64,000 nucleotides of DNA from an uncultured Lentisphaerota bacterium. Its GTDB lineage: Bacteria > Verrucomicrobiota > Lentisphaeria > Oligosphaerales > CAITYL01. Positions 56,679 through 64,000 of this stretch are shown here, piece by piece. The stretch is from assembly GCA_903921725.1 (NCBI GenBank), contig CAIXRA010000028.1:1-64000 (forward strand), written 5' to 3'. The notes beneath the pieces were generated by a model that saw nothing but the letters and a program-made list of their open reading frames with translations, searched no databases and was not told where the DNA came from. The translations under genes were made by a program, and so were the position numbers. Numbering within the stretch: position 1 is the stretch's first letter; every line of letters begins with the position of its first letter.

Positions 56679-58571
56679 ATGAGCGACACAGCCAAGGTGA
56701 ATGTGACGATTGACGGGCGGGTGTGCCAGGTCCGCGCGGGGCAGACCATCCTGGACGCCTGCCGCGAGTCGGGGATCGACGTGCCGGCGCTCTGCTACAT
56801 GGAGGGGCTGAGCGCGGACGCCGCGTGCTCCCTCTGCGTGGTCGAGGTGAAGGGCGCGCGGACGCTGGTGCGTTCCTGCGTGAACACCGTCAGCGAGGGG
56901 CAGGAGATCTTCACGCGGACGGAGCGGGTCCGCGACGCGCGCAAGACGAACTTGGAACTGATCCTGGCGAACCATCCGAAGGACTGCTTCACCTGCGACC
57001 GCAACCAGAACTGCGAACTCCGCGAGCTGGCGTACGAGCTGGGCGTGCGCGAGACGGCCTATCCGCCGACCAAGAAGCTGAACCTGCCGGTCGACAATTC
57101 GTCGCCCTCCATCATCCGCGACCCGAACAAGTGCATCCTCTGCAAGCGCTGTGTCGCGGTCTGCGCCAAGGTGCAGGCGACCAGCGCGATCGACGTGGTC
57201 AACCGCGGGCAGAACACCGTCGTCTCCACCTTTGAGAACAGCGGCTTGGCGAACACCTACTGTGTGAACTGCGGCCAGTGCGTGCTGGTCTGCCCGACCG
57301 GCGCGCTCACCGAGAAGTCCTCGGTGGCGGAGGTGTGGAAGGAGCTGTCCAACCCGAAGAAGACGGTGGTCGTGCAGACCGCGCCGGCCGTGCGCGTGGC
57401 CATCGGCGAGGCGTTCGGCATCGCGCAGGGCACGCCGGTGACCGGCAAGATGGTCGCCGCGCTGCGCCGCCTCGGCTTCAACCGCGTGTTCGACACGGAT
57501 TTCACGGCGGACCTGACGATCATGGAGGAGGGGCACGAACTGATCCACCGCCTGACGAACAAGGGCGTGCTGCCGATGATCACCTCCTGCTCGCCGGGCT
57601 GGATCAAGTTTGCCGAGCATTTCTATCCGGAACAGCTGCCGCATCTCTCGACCTGCAAGTCGCCGCAGCAGATGTTCGGGCCGCTGGCCAAGACCTTCTA
57701 CGCCGAGAAGCTGAAGCTCGACCCGCGCGACGTCGTCGTCGTCTCGATCATGCCCTGCACCGCCAAGAAGTACGAATGCCAGCGCCCGGAGATGGACGGC
57801 GCGTTCAAGTACTGGCAGAAGAAGATGGGGCTGAAGGACTCGGAACGGTTCCCGGACGTGGACTACGTGCTGACCACGCGCGAGCTTTCCCGCATGCTCA
57901 AGGAGGCGGGCGTGGACTTCGCCGCGCTGCCCGACGAGGCGTTCGACAACCCGCTGGGCGAATCCACCGGCGCGGCGGTCATCTTCGGCGTCACCGGCGG
58001 CGTGATGGAGGCGGCGCTGCGCACGGCCTACGAGGTCGTCACCGGCAAGGCGCTGCCGAAGCTGGACCTGGAGATGGTCCGCGGCCTGGAGGGGATCAAG
58101 CACGCCGACGTCCAGGTCGGCGCCATCACGCTCAAGGTGGCGATCGCCAACGGCCTGGGCAACGCCCGCGTGCTGCTCGATCAGATCAAGGCCGGCACCT
58201 CGCCGTACCACTTCATCGAGATCATGACCTGCCCCGGCGGCTGCATCGGCGGCGGCGGCCAGCCGCTGGCGAAGGACCGCGCCGGGGCGAAGAGCAAGCG
58301 CATGCACGGCATCTACAAGGAGGACAGGAGCCTCCCGCTGCGCAAGTCGCACGAGAACCTGTCGGTGCAGGCGCTGTACAAGCAGTTTCTGGGCAAGCCG
58401 CTCGGGCATCTCTCGCACGAGCTGCTGCACACGCACTACACGCCGCGCGGCACCTGCACCTTCGCCGCGCCGGTCGCGCATGCGGAAGCGGAGTGCGGCT
58501 CCTGCCACGCCTGCGGGGACAAGCCGAAGAAGCCGGCGGCGAAGCGCGCGAAGGGCGCAAAGAACGGCTGA
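56679..58571 (+). CDS. hydA: NADH-linked [FeFe]-hydrogenase catalytic subunit
   Basis: 630 residues from the ATG at 56,679 (AGGAA 9 bases before). Cluster ligands in order: [2Fe-2S] C39, C50, C53, C67; His99-C103-C106-C112; two [4Fe-4S] ferredoxin motifs (C152-C162, C195-C205). H-cluster motifs: L1 TSCSPGW (302-308), L2 MPCTAKKYE (C360), L3 MTCPGGCIGGGGQP (C518, C522). The residue after the first L1 cysteine is Ser, not the Cys of TSCCPxW. The tail CGSCHACGDKPKK could hold another metal. With HydC and HydB it would make H2 from NADH, possibly with ferredoxin. No maturases (hydE, hydF, hydG) are in the window. Confidence 0.95.
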   Translation: MSDTAKVNVTIDGRVCQVRAGQTILDACRESGIDVPALCYMEGLSADAACSLCVVEVKGARTLVRSCVNTVSEGQEIFTRTERVRDARKTNLELILANHPKDCFTCDRNQNCELRELAYELGVRETAYPPTKKLNLPVDNSSPSIIRDPNKCILCKRCVAVCAKVQATSAIDVVNRGQNTVVSTFENSGLANTYCVNCGQCVLVCPTGALTEKSSVAEVWKELSNPKKTVVVQTAPAVRVAIGEAFGIAQGTPVTGKMVAALRRLGFNRVFDTDFTADLTIMEEGHELIHRLTNKGVLPMITSCSPGWIKFAEHFYPEQLPHLSTCKSPQQMFGPLAKTFYAEKLKLDPRDVVVVSIMPCTAKKYECQRPEMDGAFKYWQKKMGLKDSERFPDVDYVLTTRELSRMLKEAGVDFAALPDEAFDNPLGESTGAAVIFGVTGGVMEAALRTAYEVVTGKALPKLDLEMVRGLEGIKHADVQVGAITLKVAIANGLGNARVLLDQIKAGTSPYHFIEIMTCPGGCIGGGGQPLAKDRAGAKSKRMHGIYKEDRSLPLRKSHENLSVQALYKQFLGKPLGHLSHELLHTHYTPRGTCTFAAPVAHAEAECGSCHACGDKPKKPAAKRAKGAKNG

Positions 58572-58591
58572 CCCGCCCGCCAATCAAAGCA

Positions 58592-58629
58592 AACGCCCGG
58601 AGCGGTCAAGACCGTCCCGGGCGTTTTTT
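58592..58629 (+). terminator. Terminator after hydA
   Basis: AACGCCCGG pairs with CCGGGCGTT, with an internal GCGGT/ACCGT extension, followed by six T. It closes the hydrogenase operon. Confidence 0.9.
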
Positions 58630-58682
58630 ATGGCTTGGCATACGGGAATCGGGGGATTCCGCATGCCGTCGTTTGGCCGTGC

Positions 58683-58988
58683 TCAGCCGGGGCCGGGCTT
58701 GGCGGCGATGGCGGCTTCGATGGCGGCCAGCCGCTTGTCGAGCGCGTCGAAGCGTTTGCTGCACGGGACTTTGGCGTAGGCCTTCTCGATGGCGTTCTCG
58801 ATCATCGCGTCCAGGTTTTTGCGCGCATCCGCCGCTTCCTTCTGAAGGGTTTCGGAGAACTTGCGGCCTTCCTCCTCGGAAAGCTTGGCGTTGGCGGCCA
58901 TCTCCTTGGCGACGGCCTCGACCTTGTCCTTGGTCATGCTGGCCAGGCCAAGTCCGACGTACATTCCTTTTTTAAGCATGTCCATCAT
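58683..58988 (-). CDS. Phasin-like small coiled-coil protein
   Basis: 101 residues. AGGAGGTGATCC, a near-perfect complement of the 16S 3' end, lies directly before the ATG, so translation should be strong. GMYVGLGLASMTKDKVEAVA then EEEGRKFSETLQKEAADARK, with a C-terminal coiled coil (RFDALDKRLAAIEAAI), is the plan of phasin or PHA-regulator-like proteins. Confidence 0.7.
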   Translation of the reverse strand: MMDMLKKGMYVGLGLASMTKDKVEAVAKEMAANAKLSEEEGRKFSETLQKEAADARKNLDAMIENAIEKAYAKVPCSKRFDALDKRLAAIEAAIAAKPGPG

Positions 58989-59229
58989 GGATCACCTCCT
59001 GTGCGGTTGTCCTCAAGCTATAGTAACTATACGCCCAAAATCCGGGAATGTCCGCCTCTTTGCGGCGAAATCTGCGGACGGGCTGGATTTGTCCATGCGC
59101 CGGCCTTGGAGTACAGGGGCCGTCCGCCAGCCGGGCTGTGCCGGACGGGTGGAGTCGGAGTCGTGCCGCCGGCGGAGCGTTGCCGCACGGGCGGGAAACA
59201 GAAAACATGTGGAAGAAGGGGTTGGGTGG

Positions 59230-60048
59230 ATGAAGCCGGTTGGAAAGACGAACGTGCAGCAGCGTGCCCAGGCGTATGGCAGACCGGCGGGAGCGCCTTC
59301 CGGCTACGGGGTCGCTTCACGGCAGAAGAAGAGCGGCGGCAGCGGCATGGGGACGCTGGTGATGCTGCTGGTGGCGCTGGCGGCGGGTGCGGTCATCCTC
59401 TTCCTGTGTTTCGGCAAAAAAGGGTGCTCCGCGCCGGTGCCGTCCGAAACCGCCGCCACCGGCGGCGATGCCCCGGAAGCCCGGCAGCCGTCCTTCACCG
59501 ACGGGCGTCCGCGCCCCGTCGACATTGATTTCGATGCTTCGAGCGGCGCGGTGCAGCGCTACCTGGCCGGGCTGCCGGAGGGCAAGCGCAAGAGCGAACA
59601 GACCCGCGTCGTCATGATCAAGGAGTTGCGGAATTCCTGGGTCCGTTCCAAGTTCACCTATGATTCCGGTTCGCGCGGGGTCCGGCTCTGCGACGGGCGG
59701 ACCGTGTACGGCTCGCTCCTTGCAAACGACAAGGGGATGGTCATCCTGCAGAGCGACGCCCGGGAGCCGGTGACCGTCCGCTGGAGCGACGTGCCGCTGG
59801 AGCAGTACATGCTGTTTCTGGAGGATCACGTCCGGCAGCGTGTGGACCATCACAACTCCGGTCCGGAGGGCACCGCGGCCGACCGGGAATCGGCGGGCAC
59901 CGACTGTCTGCGGCTGGCGGTCTTCTACGACTGGTACCGCAAGCCCGGCAAGGCGGAAAACTACGCCGCCGAGGCGGTCCGCCTCAATCCATCCGTGAAA
60001 AAAGTGGTTGAGAGCTGTTTCCCGTTCGCCAATCTGCCGAAAAAATGA
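59230..60048 (+). CDS. Single-pass membrane protein of unknown function
   Basis: 272 residues from the ATG at 59,230; the frame is open further upstream without support. A basic, Gly-rich N-terminus is followed by one membrane helix (GTLVMLLVALAAGAVILFLC, about 40-60) and an exported domain that includes an SH3-like strand set (VRLCDGRTVYGSLLANDKGM) and a helical end (AVFYDWYRKPGKAENYAAEA). It lies 33 bases before xerD and may be co-transcribed. Confidence 0.6.
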   Translation: MKPVGKTNVQQRAQAYGRPAGAPSGYGVASRQKKSGGSGMGTLVMLLVALAAGAVILFLCFGKKGCSAPVPSETAATGGDAPEARQPSFTDGRPRPVDIDFDASSGAVQRYLAGLPEGKRKSEQTRVVMIKELRNSWVRSKFTYDSGSRGVRLCDGRTVYGSLLANDKGMVILQSDAREPVTVRWSDVPLEQYMLFLEDHVRQRVDHHNSGPEGTAADRESAGTDCLRLAVFYDWYRKPGKAENYAAEAVRLNPSVKKVVESCFPFANLPKK

Positions 60049-60081
60049 AGTGCGCGTCATGCCCCTGCTGGAGGCCGTTGC

Positions 60082-60975
60082 GTGGAGCCGTGGCTGGACA
60101 AATTCATCTCGTACGGCACGCTGGAACGCGGGTTCTCCGAGAACACCATGCGCTCCTACATGCACGACCTGCATGAGTTTGCGGAGTTCCTGAAGCCGCT
60201 CGGGCGCACGGAGCCGGCGGCGGTCACGCGCGACGACATCCTCGGTTTCCTGGAGGAGTCGCGGGGCTGCGGGCTCGCACCGGTTTCGCTGGCCCGGCGG
60301 CTCGTCGCCGTCAAGGTCTTTTTCCGCTTCCTGGTGCAGACGTATGCCGTGAAGACGAGCGTGGCGGACGCGCTCGAGGGGCCGCGCCTGTGGAAGGTGC
60401 TACCGGATTTTTTGGGCGTGGAGGAGGTCGGGCGCCTGCTGGCGGTGCGGAGCGCGGAGTCCGCAGATCCGCTGGAGCTGCGCGACCGCTGCATCCTGGA
60501 GGTGATGTACGCGGCGGGGCTGCGCGTGAGCGAGGCCGCCTCGCTGCGGCTGGCCGGCCTGAACCTGGAGCAGGGCGTCCTGCGGGTCACCGGCAAGGGC
60601 GGGCGCGAGCGCATGGTGCCCCTCGGGCGCCCGGCGCAGAAGGTGCTGGAAACGTACCTGCGCGCCGCACGGCCGAAGCTCGACAAGGAGGGGGACGCGC
60701 CGCAGGTCTTCCTCTCCCGCACCGGCCGGGCGCTGACCCGAGAGCGGATCTGGCGGATCGTCAAGGCCGCCGCCGCCGCCGCCGGCATCACGAAGGAGGT
60801 CTATCCGCACATGCTGCGGCACTCCTTCGCCAGCCACCTGCTGGCCGGCGGCGCCGACCTGCGCGTGATCCAGGAGCTGCTGGGGCATTCGAGCATCAGC
60901 ACGACGCAGATCTACACACACGTCGCCGACGGCCGCCTCCTCGACGTCCACCGCCGCTTCCATCCGCGCTCTTGA
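60082..60975 (+). CDS. xerD: Tyrosine recombinase XerD/XerC
   Basis: 297 residues, typical length, from a GTG start with GGAGG 7 bases before. SAM-like N-domain (LDKFISYGTLERGFSENTMR), then catalytic residues: Arg in AAGLRVSEAASL, Lys in TGKGGRERMVPL, HxxR in PHMLRHSFASHLL, His in LGHSSISTTQIYTHV with the nucleophilic Tyr. It resolves chromosome dimers at dif. It is a housekeeping recombinase, not an obvious island integrase. Confidence 0.9.
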   Translation: MEPWLDKFISYGTLERGFSENTMRSYMHDLHEFAEFLKPLGRTEPAAVTRDDILGFLEESRGCGLAPVSLARRLVAVKVFFRFLVQTYAVKTSVADALEGPRLWKVLPDFLGVEEVGRLLAVRSAESADPLELRDRCILEVMYAAGLRVSEAASLRLAGLNLEQGVLRVTGKGGRERMVPLGRPAQKVLETYLRAARPKLDKEGDAPQVFLSRTGRALTRERIWRIVKAAAAAAGITKEVYPHMLRHSFASHLLAGGADLRVIQELLGHSSISTTQIYTHVADGRLLDVHRRFHPRS

Positions 60976-61056
60976 TTGCCCCCCCTGAAACATGCGGATA
61001 TTTTTTAGTGTCTTTCCGTTGTTTTCCGGGCCGGGCGCGTCTATGGTATCCGGTGT

Positions 61057-63162
61057 ATGATCAAGCCGATTGCACCAGATGACGACGGGTGGGACGCGCC
61101 GCCTTCCGGCGAGGATGAGATCATCCTCGAGGCGCCGCCGCCGCCCGATGATGCGCGCGCCGGGGCGTCCGTCCCCATGCCGGACGCGGGGACGGAGGCG
61201 TTCTTCGGGCCGGACTCGCCGTTGAAGGCGGCCCATTTCCACGGCGGCCGGAACTACGAGCCGCGGCCGCAGCAGGCGGCGATGGCGCGCGCCGTGGCGC
61301 AGGCGCTGACGGAGGGGCGGCACCTGTGCGTCGAGGCGCCGACCGGCGTGGGCAAGACCTTCGCCTACCTAGTTCCCGCGCTCTATTTCTCCTTGCGCCG
61401 CGGTCTGCCCACCGTGGTCAGCACGCACACCATCAGCCTCCAGGAACAGATCATGGAGAAGGACGTCCCCGTGCTGCGGAAGCTGCTGGGGTTCCCCTTC
61501 AAGGTGGCGCTGGCCAAGGGGCGCGGGAACTACGTCTGCCTGCGGCGGCTGCACGCGGCGGTCGGGGCGCACCAGGATTACCTGCCGGGCGCGGACCTGC
61601 CGGAGCTGGAGCGTGTCTGGGAGTGGTCGAAGGGCACCGCCGACGGCTCGCGCAGCGACCTGGATTTCGAGGTCTCCCACACTGTATGGGAGGCCGTGTA
61701 CTGCGAGCCCGGGAACTGCCTCAACCAGCAGTGCCCGTTTTACCGCCAGTGTTTCCTGATGAAGGCCCGTTTCCAGCTGCTGGACGCGAACCTGATCGTG
61801 GCCAACCACGCGCTGTTCTTTTCCGACATGGCGATGAAACGCGCCGCGGCGGAGGCGGGCGGCGGCGCCGGGGCGGGCACCGCCGGCATTCTGCCGGAAT
61901 ACGGCGCGGTCGTGCTTGACGAGGGGCACACGGTCGAGGACACCTCCGCCATGCACCTCGGCCTGCGCGTGGCCTCCTACGGCGTGCGCAAGATGCTCCT
62001 GCGCCTCTACAACCAGGAGCGCAACCGCGGCCTGCTGCTCGGCTCCTCCCGCTCCGAAGTCCGCGCGGAGGTCGCCAAGGCGCTGGAGGCCTCCGACCGC
62101 CTCTTCTCGCGCATCCTGGAGTGGATGGACGGGCAGAAGGCGAACCCGCCGGCGTACGACGGCTCCTCGCTCATCCCCGACCTGCTCGGGGATTACCTGG
62201 ACAATGTGGCGGAGGAGGTCGGCAAGCTCGCCAAGGCGGAGCCGGACGCCGGCCGCGCGCAGGAGCTGAAGGCGGTCGCCGGCCAGCTCGCCGAATACCG
62301 GCTGGGGCTCCACGCCTTCCTCAACCGCACGCTCGACGGGCACGTCTACTGGATCGAGCGCCACGGGCAGGCCGGCCGCAGCGTCGTGCTCAACGCCGTG
62401 CCGGTCGAGATCGCCCCGCGCCTGGAGCGCGAGCTGTTCGCGCAGCCGTTCACCGTCATCGTCACCAGCGCCACCCTCGCCGTGCGCGGGAAGCTCGACT
62501 ATTTCCTGAAGCGCGTCGGCGCGTCGAAGGCGGAGACGCTCATGCTCGACTCGCCGTTCGACTTCGCGCGCCAGGTCACGCTCTACACGCCGCTCGACAT
62601 GCCGAAGCCGGACGCCCCCGGGTTCCTGTCCGCGGCCTGCGAAAAAATCCGGCATTTCCTGCTGGAGACCCGCGGGCACGCCTTCGTGCTGTTCACCAGC
62701 TACCGGATGATGCAGGAGGTCGCGGCGGAGCTGGACCACTTCTTCAAGAACTCCCGCCTCGAGCTGCTCATGCAGGGGGCCGGTCTGCCGCGGACGCGAC
62801 TGCTGGAGAAGTTCCGCACCACGCCGAACGCCGTGTTGTTCGGCACGGACAGCTTCTGGACCGGCGTGGACGTGCCCGGCGACGCGCTCATCAACGTGAT
62901 CATCGTCAAGCTGCCGTTCCAGGTCCCGGACCACCCGCTGGTCCTGGCGCGCTCCGAGGCCGTCGAACGCCGCGGCGGCAGCGCCTTCCGCGACTACGCG
63001 CTGCCCGAGGCGATCCTCAAGTTCCGCCAGGGGTTCGGCCGCCTGATCCGCAGCCGCGACGACCACGGCATCGTCGTCGTCCTCGACAACCGCATCTCCA
63101 CCACCGGCTACGGCCGCATGTTCCTCGAGTCCCTCCCCGAATGCCGCCGCATGGTGTTCTGA
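61057..63162 (+). CDS. dinG: DinG-family Fe-S DNA helicase (XPD-like)
   Basis: 701 residues. YEPRPQQAAMARAVAQAL and Walker A EAPTGVGKTFAYLVPAL, Fe-S cysteines (NYVCLRRLHA, then EPGNCLNQQCPFYRQC), the DEGH box VVLDEGHTVEDTS, ATLAVRGKLDYF, and the C-terminal FGTDSFWTGVDVPGDALINV and FRQGFGRLIRS. A 5'-3' DNA helicase of the DinG/YoaA group, acting in repair. The N-terminal 65 residues are acidic and Pro-rich and not conserved. Confidence 0.9.
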   Translation: MIKPIAPDDDGWDAPPSGEDEIILEAPPPPDDARAGASVPMPDAGTEAFFGPDSPLKAAHFHGGRNYEPRPQQAAMARAVAQALTEGRHLCVEAPTGVGKTFAYLVPALYFSLRRGLPTVVSTHTISLQEQIMEKDVPVLRKLLGFPFKVALAKGRGNYVCLRRLHAAVGAHQDYLPGADLPELERVWEWSKGTADGSRSDLDFEVSHTVWEAVYCEPGNCLNQQCPFYRQCFLMKARFQLLDANLIVANHALFFSDMAMKRAAAEAGGGAGAGTAGILPEYGAVVLDEGHTVEDTSAMHLGLRVASYGVRKMLLRLYNQERNRGLLLGSSRSEVRAEVAKALEASDRLFSRILEWMDGQKANPPAYDGSSLIPDLLGDYLDNVAEEVGKLAKAEPDAGRAQELKAVAGQLAEYRLGLHAFLNRTLDGHVYWIERHGQAGRSVVLNAVPVEIAPRLERELFAQPFTVIVTSATLAVRGKLDYFLKRVGASKAETLMLDSPFDFARQVTLYTPLDMPKPDAPGFLSAACEKIRHFLLETRGHAFVLFTSYRMMQEVAAELDHFFKNSRLELLMQGAGLPRTRLLEKFRTTPNAVLFGTDSFWTGVDVPGDALINVIIVKLPFQVPDHPLVLARSEAVERRGGSAFRDYALPEAILKFRQGFGRLIRSRDDHGIVVVLDNRISTTGYGRMFLESLPECRRMVF

Positions 63163-63194
63163 GCCGGCGGGAGCCGGGGGATGATGCGTTTCGA

Positions 63195-63243
63195 GTTGCC
63201 TGTTGCGTGTTGCGCGTTGAACACGAAACACGAAACAGGCAAC
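63195..63243. repeat. GCGTGTT / GAAACACG repeat, inverted copy of the dus insert
   Basis: 63,195-63,215 is the exact reverse complement of 34,899-34,919 inside dus (21 bases). It is followed by AACACGAAACACGAAACAGG in the other direction, so the unit can fold on itself. Confidence 0.8.
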
Positions 63244-63316
63244 GAACCCGCGCCGGGGCGGGACGCCCGGCGGTGCTCCGCTGTTTTGGGAGTACGGCAA
63301 GAATGGCCGTGACTAA

Positions 63317-63457
63317 AGTAGCGCGGTGCTTCAGCCCGCGATTACTGGCACCGTCCGGGGGGTGGGATGCGAAAAAAAGCGGACTCCATGCGGCGTTCCC
63401 ATTCCAAAGGGCCGGCCCCATGCCAACGCATATCGCGGGCTGAAGCACCGCGTTACT
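63317..63457. mobile_element. 141-bp inverted-repeat element (MITE-like)
   Basis: Arms 63,317-63,342 and 63,432-63,457 are reverse complements at 25 of 26 bases, each with GGTGCTTCAGCCCGCG or its complement. The 89-base centre has no gene. It is nearly the size of the element at 56,396, but the sequence is unrelated. Confidence 0.65.
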
Positions 63458-63470
63458 GATGTACCACCGG

Positions 63471-63518
63471 GCAGGATGCCCGGCGGAAGCGGGCGGGACG
63501 CCCACGCTCCCATCCTGC
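63471..63518. repeat. GCAGGATG...CATCCTGC-bounded GGCGGGACGCCC repeat
   Basis: The 8-base ends GCAGGATG and CATCCTGC are inverted; inside lies GGGCGGGACGCCCACGCTCC. The core is also at 56,124-56,147 (inverted) and similar at 18,536. No gene was seen in the rest of the 63,163-63,718 gap. Confidence 0.6.
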
Positions 63519-63718
63519 GGCCGCCTGAAGGCGGAACTACAAACGAACCGCTCCAACCTATTTCGCGCTCATTTTGTGGTCAACCCGTTCTCCGCGCCTC
63601 TGCGTCTCTGCGCGAGAAAAGCGTTTTGCGCGTGCGGTCTTGCTTCAGGATCAGGTTCTGGAAGATGAGCCAGCCCATGCCGTTGTCGGCGGTGACGGTG
63701 ATGGCGGACGGTTCCGGG

Positions 63719-64000
63719 TCACAGCCCGCCGGTAATCTCCAGCGTGGCGCCGGTGATGTAGGCGGCCTCCGCGGAGGCCAGGAACAGCACGGAGGAGGCG
63801 ACCTCCTCCGCCTTGCCGAACCGCTTCATCGGCACCATGGCGCGGTAGGCGGCCGCGGTCTCCGCCGGCAGGTCGGCGATGAAGTCGGTCTCGATGAACC
63901 CCGGCGACACGCAGTTGACGGTGATGCCGCGGCGGGCGACTTCCTTGGAAAGCGAGCGGGTGAAGGCGACCTGGCCGGCCTTTGCCGCCGCGTAGTTGGC
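63719..64000 (-). CDS. fabG: 3-oxoacyl-ACP reductase-like SDR, C-terminal part (partial)
   Basis: The 3' portion of a short-chain dehydrogenase, cut by the right edge. The visible residues start at NYAAAKAGQVAFTRSLSKEV, the SDR YxxxK catalytic motif, then RGITVNCVSPGFIETDF and VLFLASAEAAYITGATLEIT with the usual GG end, all typical of FabG in fatty acid synthesis. The NAD(P)-binding Rossmann start lies outside the window. Other SDR enzymes are possible. Confidence 0.85.
   Translation of the reverse strand, partial: ANYAAAKAGQVAFTRSLSKEVARRGITVNCVSPGFIETDFIADLPAETAAAYRAMVPMKRFGKAEEVASSVLFLASAEAAYITGATLEITGGL

Noticed and set aside
60082..60975. XerD as integrase of the defence island
   Set aside because: 45 kb away, of housekeeping type, and without an adjacent attachment site.

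Overview
The window is a 64 kb chromosomal stretch of a GC-rich, Gram-negative, probably anaerobic bacterium. LpxI (lipid A synthesis) indicates an LPS outer membrane. An NADH-linked [FeFe]-hydrogenase, rubredoxin-like, ferritin and thiol peroxidase genes indicate a fermentative, oxygen-sensitive lifestyle. Glycan enzymes (GH89, GH38, a sialidase-type protein) and a DUF6788-like remnant, together with many short intergenic repeats, fit the PVC group, most likely Lentisphaerota or Kiritimatiellota. That placement is inference; there is no rRNA gene to confirm it.

Layout. Positions 1-15,035 hold a minus-strand defence island, more A/T-rich by eye than the rest. It encodes an ERCC4-fold nuclease, a 1715-aa DEAD/DEAH helicase with DUF1998 (DruE-like, or a DrmA-DrmB-like fusion), a DrmD-like SNF2 helicase, an AbiEi/AbiEii-like pair with its own promoter, a DrmMI-like adenine methylase, and the first codons of a further gene at the left edge. 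The island abuts the 3' end of a tRNA-Met(CAT) gene. I read it as a variant class 1 DISARM system in which drmA/drmB are replaced by one giant helicase, drmC is not seen, and a toxin-antitoxin-like cassette sits between the helicases and the methylase.

Positions 15.6-35 kb are mostly housekeeping genes: a metallo-beta-lactamase-fold hydrolase, a 29-aa AURKAIP1/COX24-type ribosomal protein, lpxI, a CatB acetyltransferase, an orphan eboE, rpsD, a Gfo/Idh-like protein beside a secreted GH89 alpha-N-acetylglucosaminidase, hisD, a glycosyltransferase, nikR, a NYN-domain protein and dus. Positions 35.2-37.5 kb form a minus-strand iron and redox cluster (ferritin, histone H1-like peptide, TM1266-type hydrogenase-system regulator, tpx, rubredoxin-like protein).

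Positions 37.7-51.4 kb carry the alpha-mannosidase, lactate permease, sialidase-type protein, an M20 peptidase, PhoH/PIN, folP and smaller genes. Positions 52-58.6 kb encode the hydrogenase: a NuoE-type subunit, an unusual NuoF-GltD fusion and HydA. The remainder holds a phasin-like gene, xerD, a DinG-family helicase and the 3' part of a fabG-type gene cut by the right edge.

A recurring oddity is short spaced repeats with periods of roughly 7-12 bases, in several unrelated families. They lie not only between genes but also in frame inside conserved enzymes (DrmMI-like, Dus, M20 peptidase, EboE). Two larger 140-150 bp inverted-repeat elements resemble MITEs.
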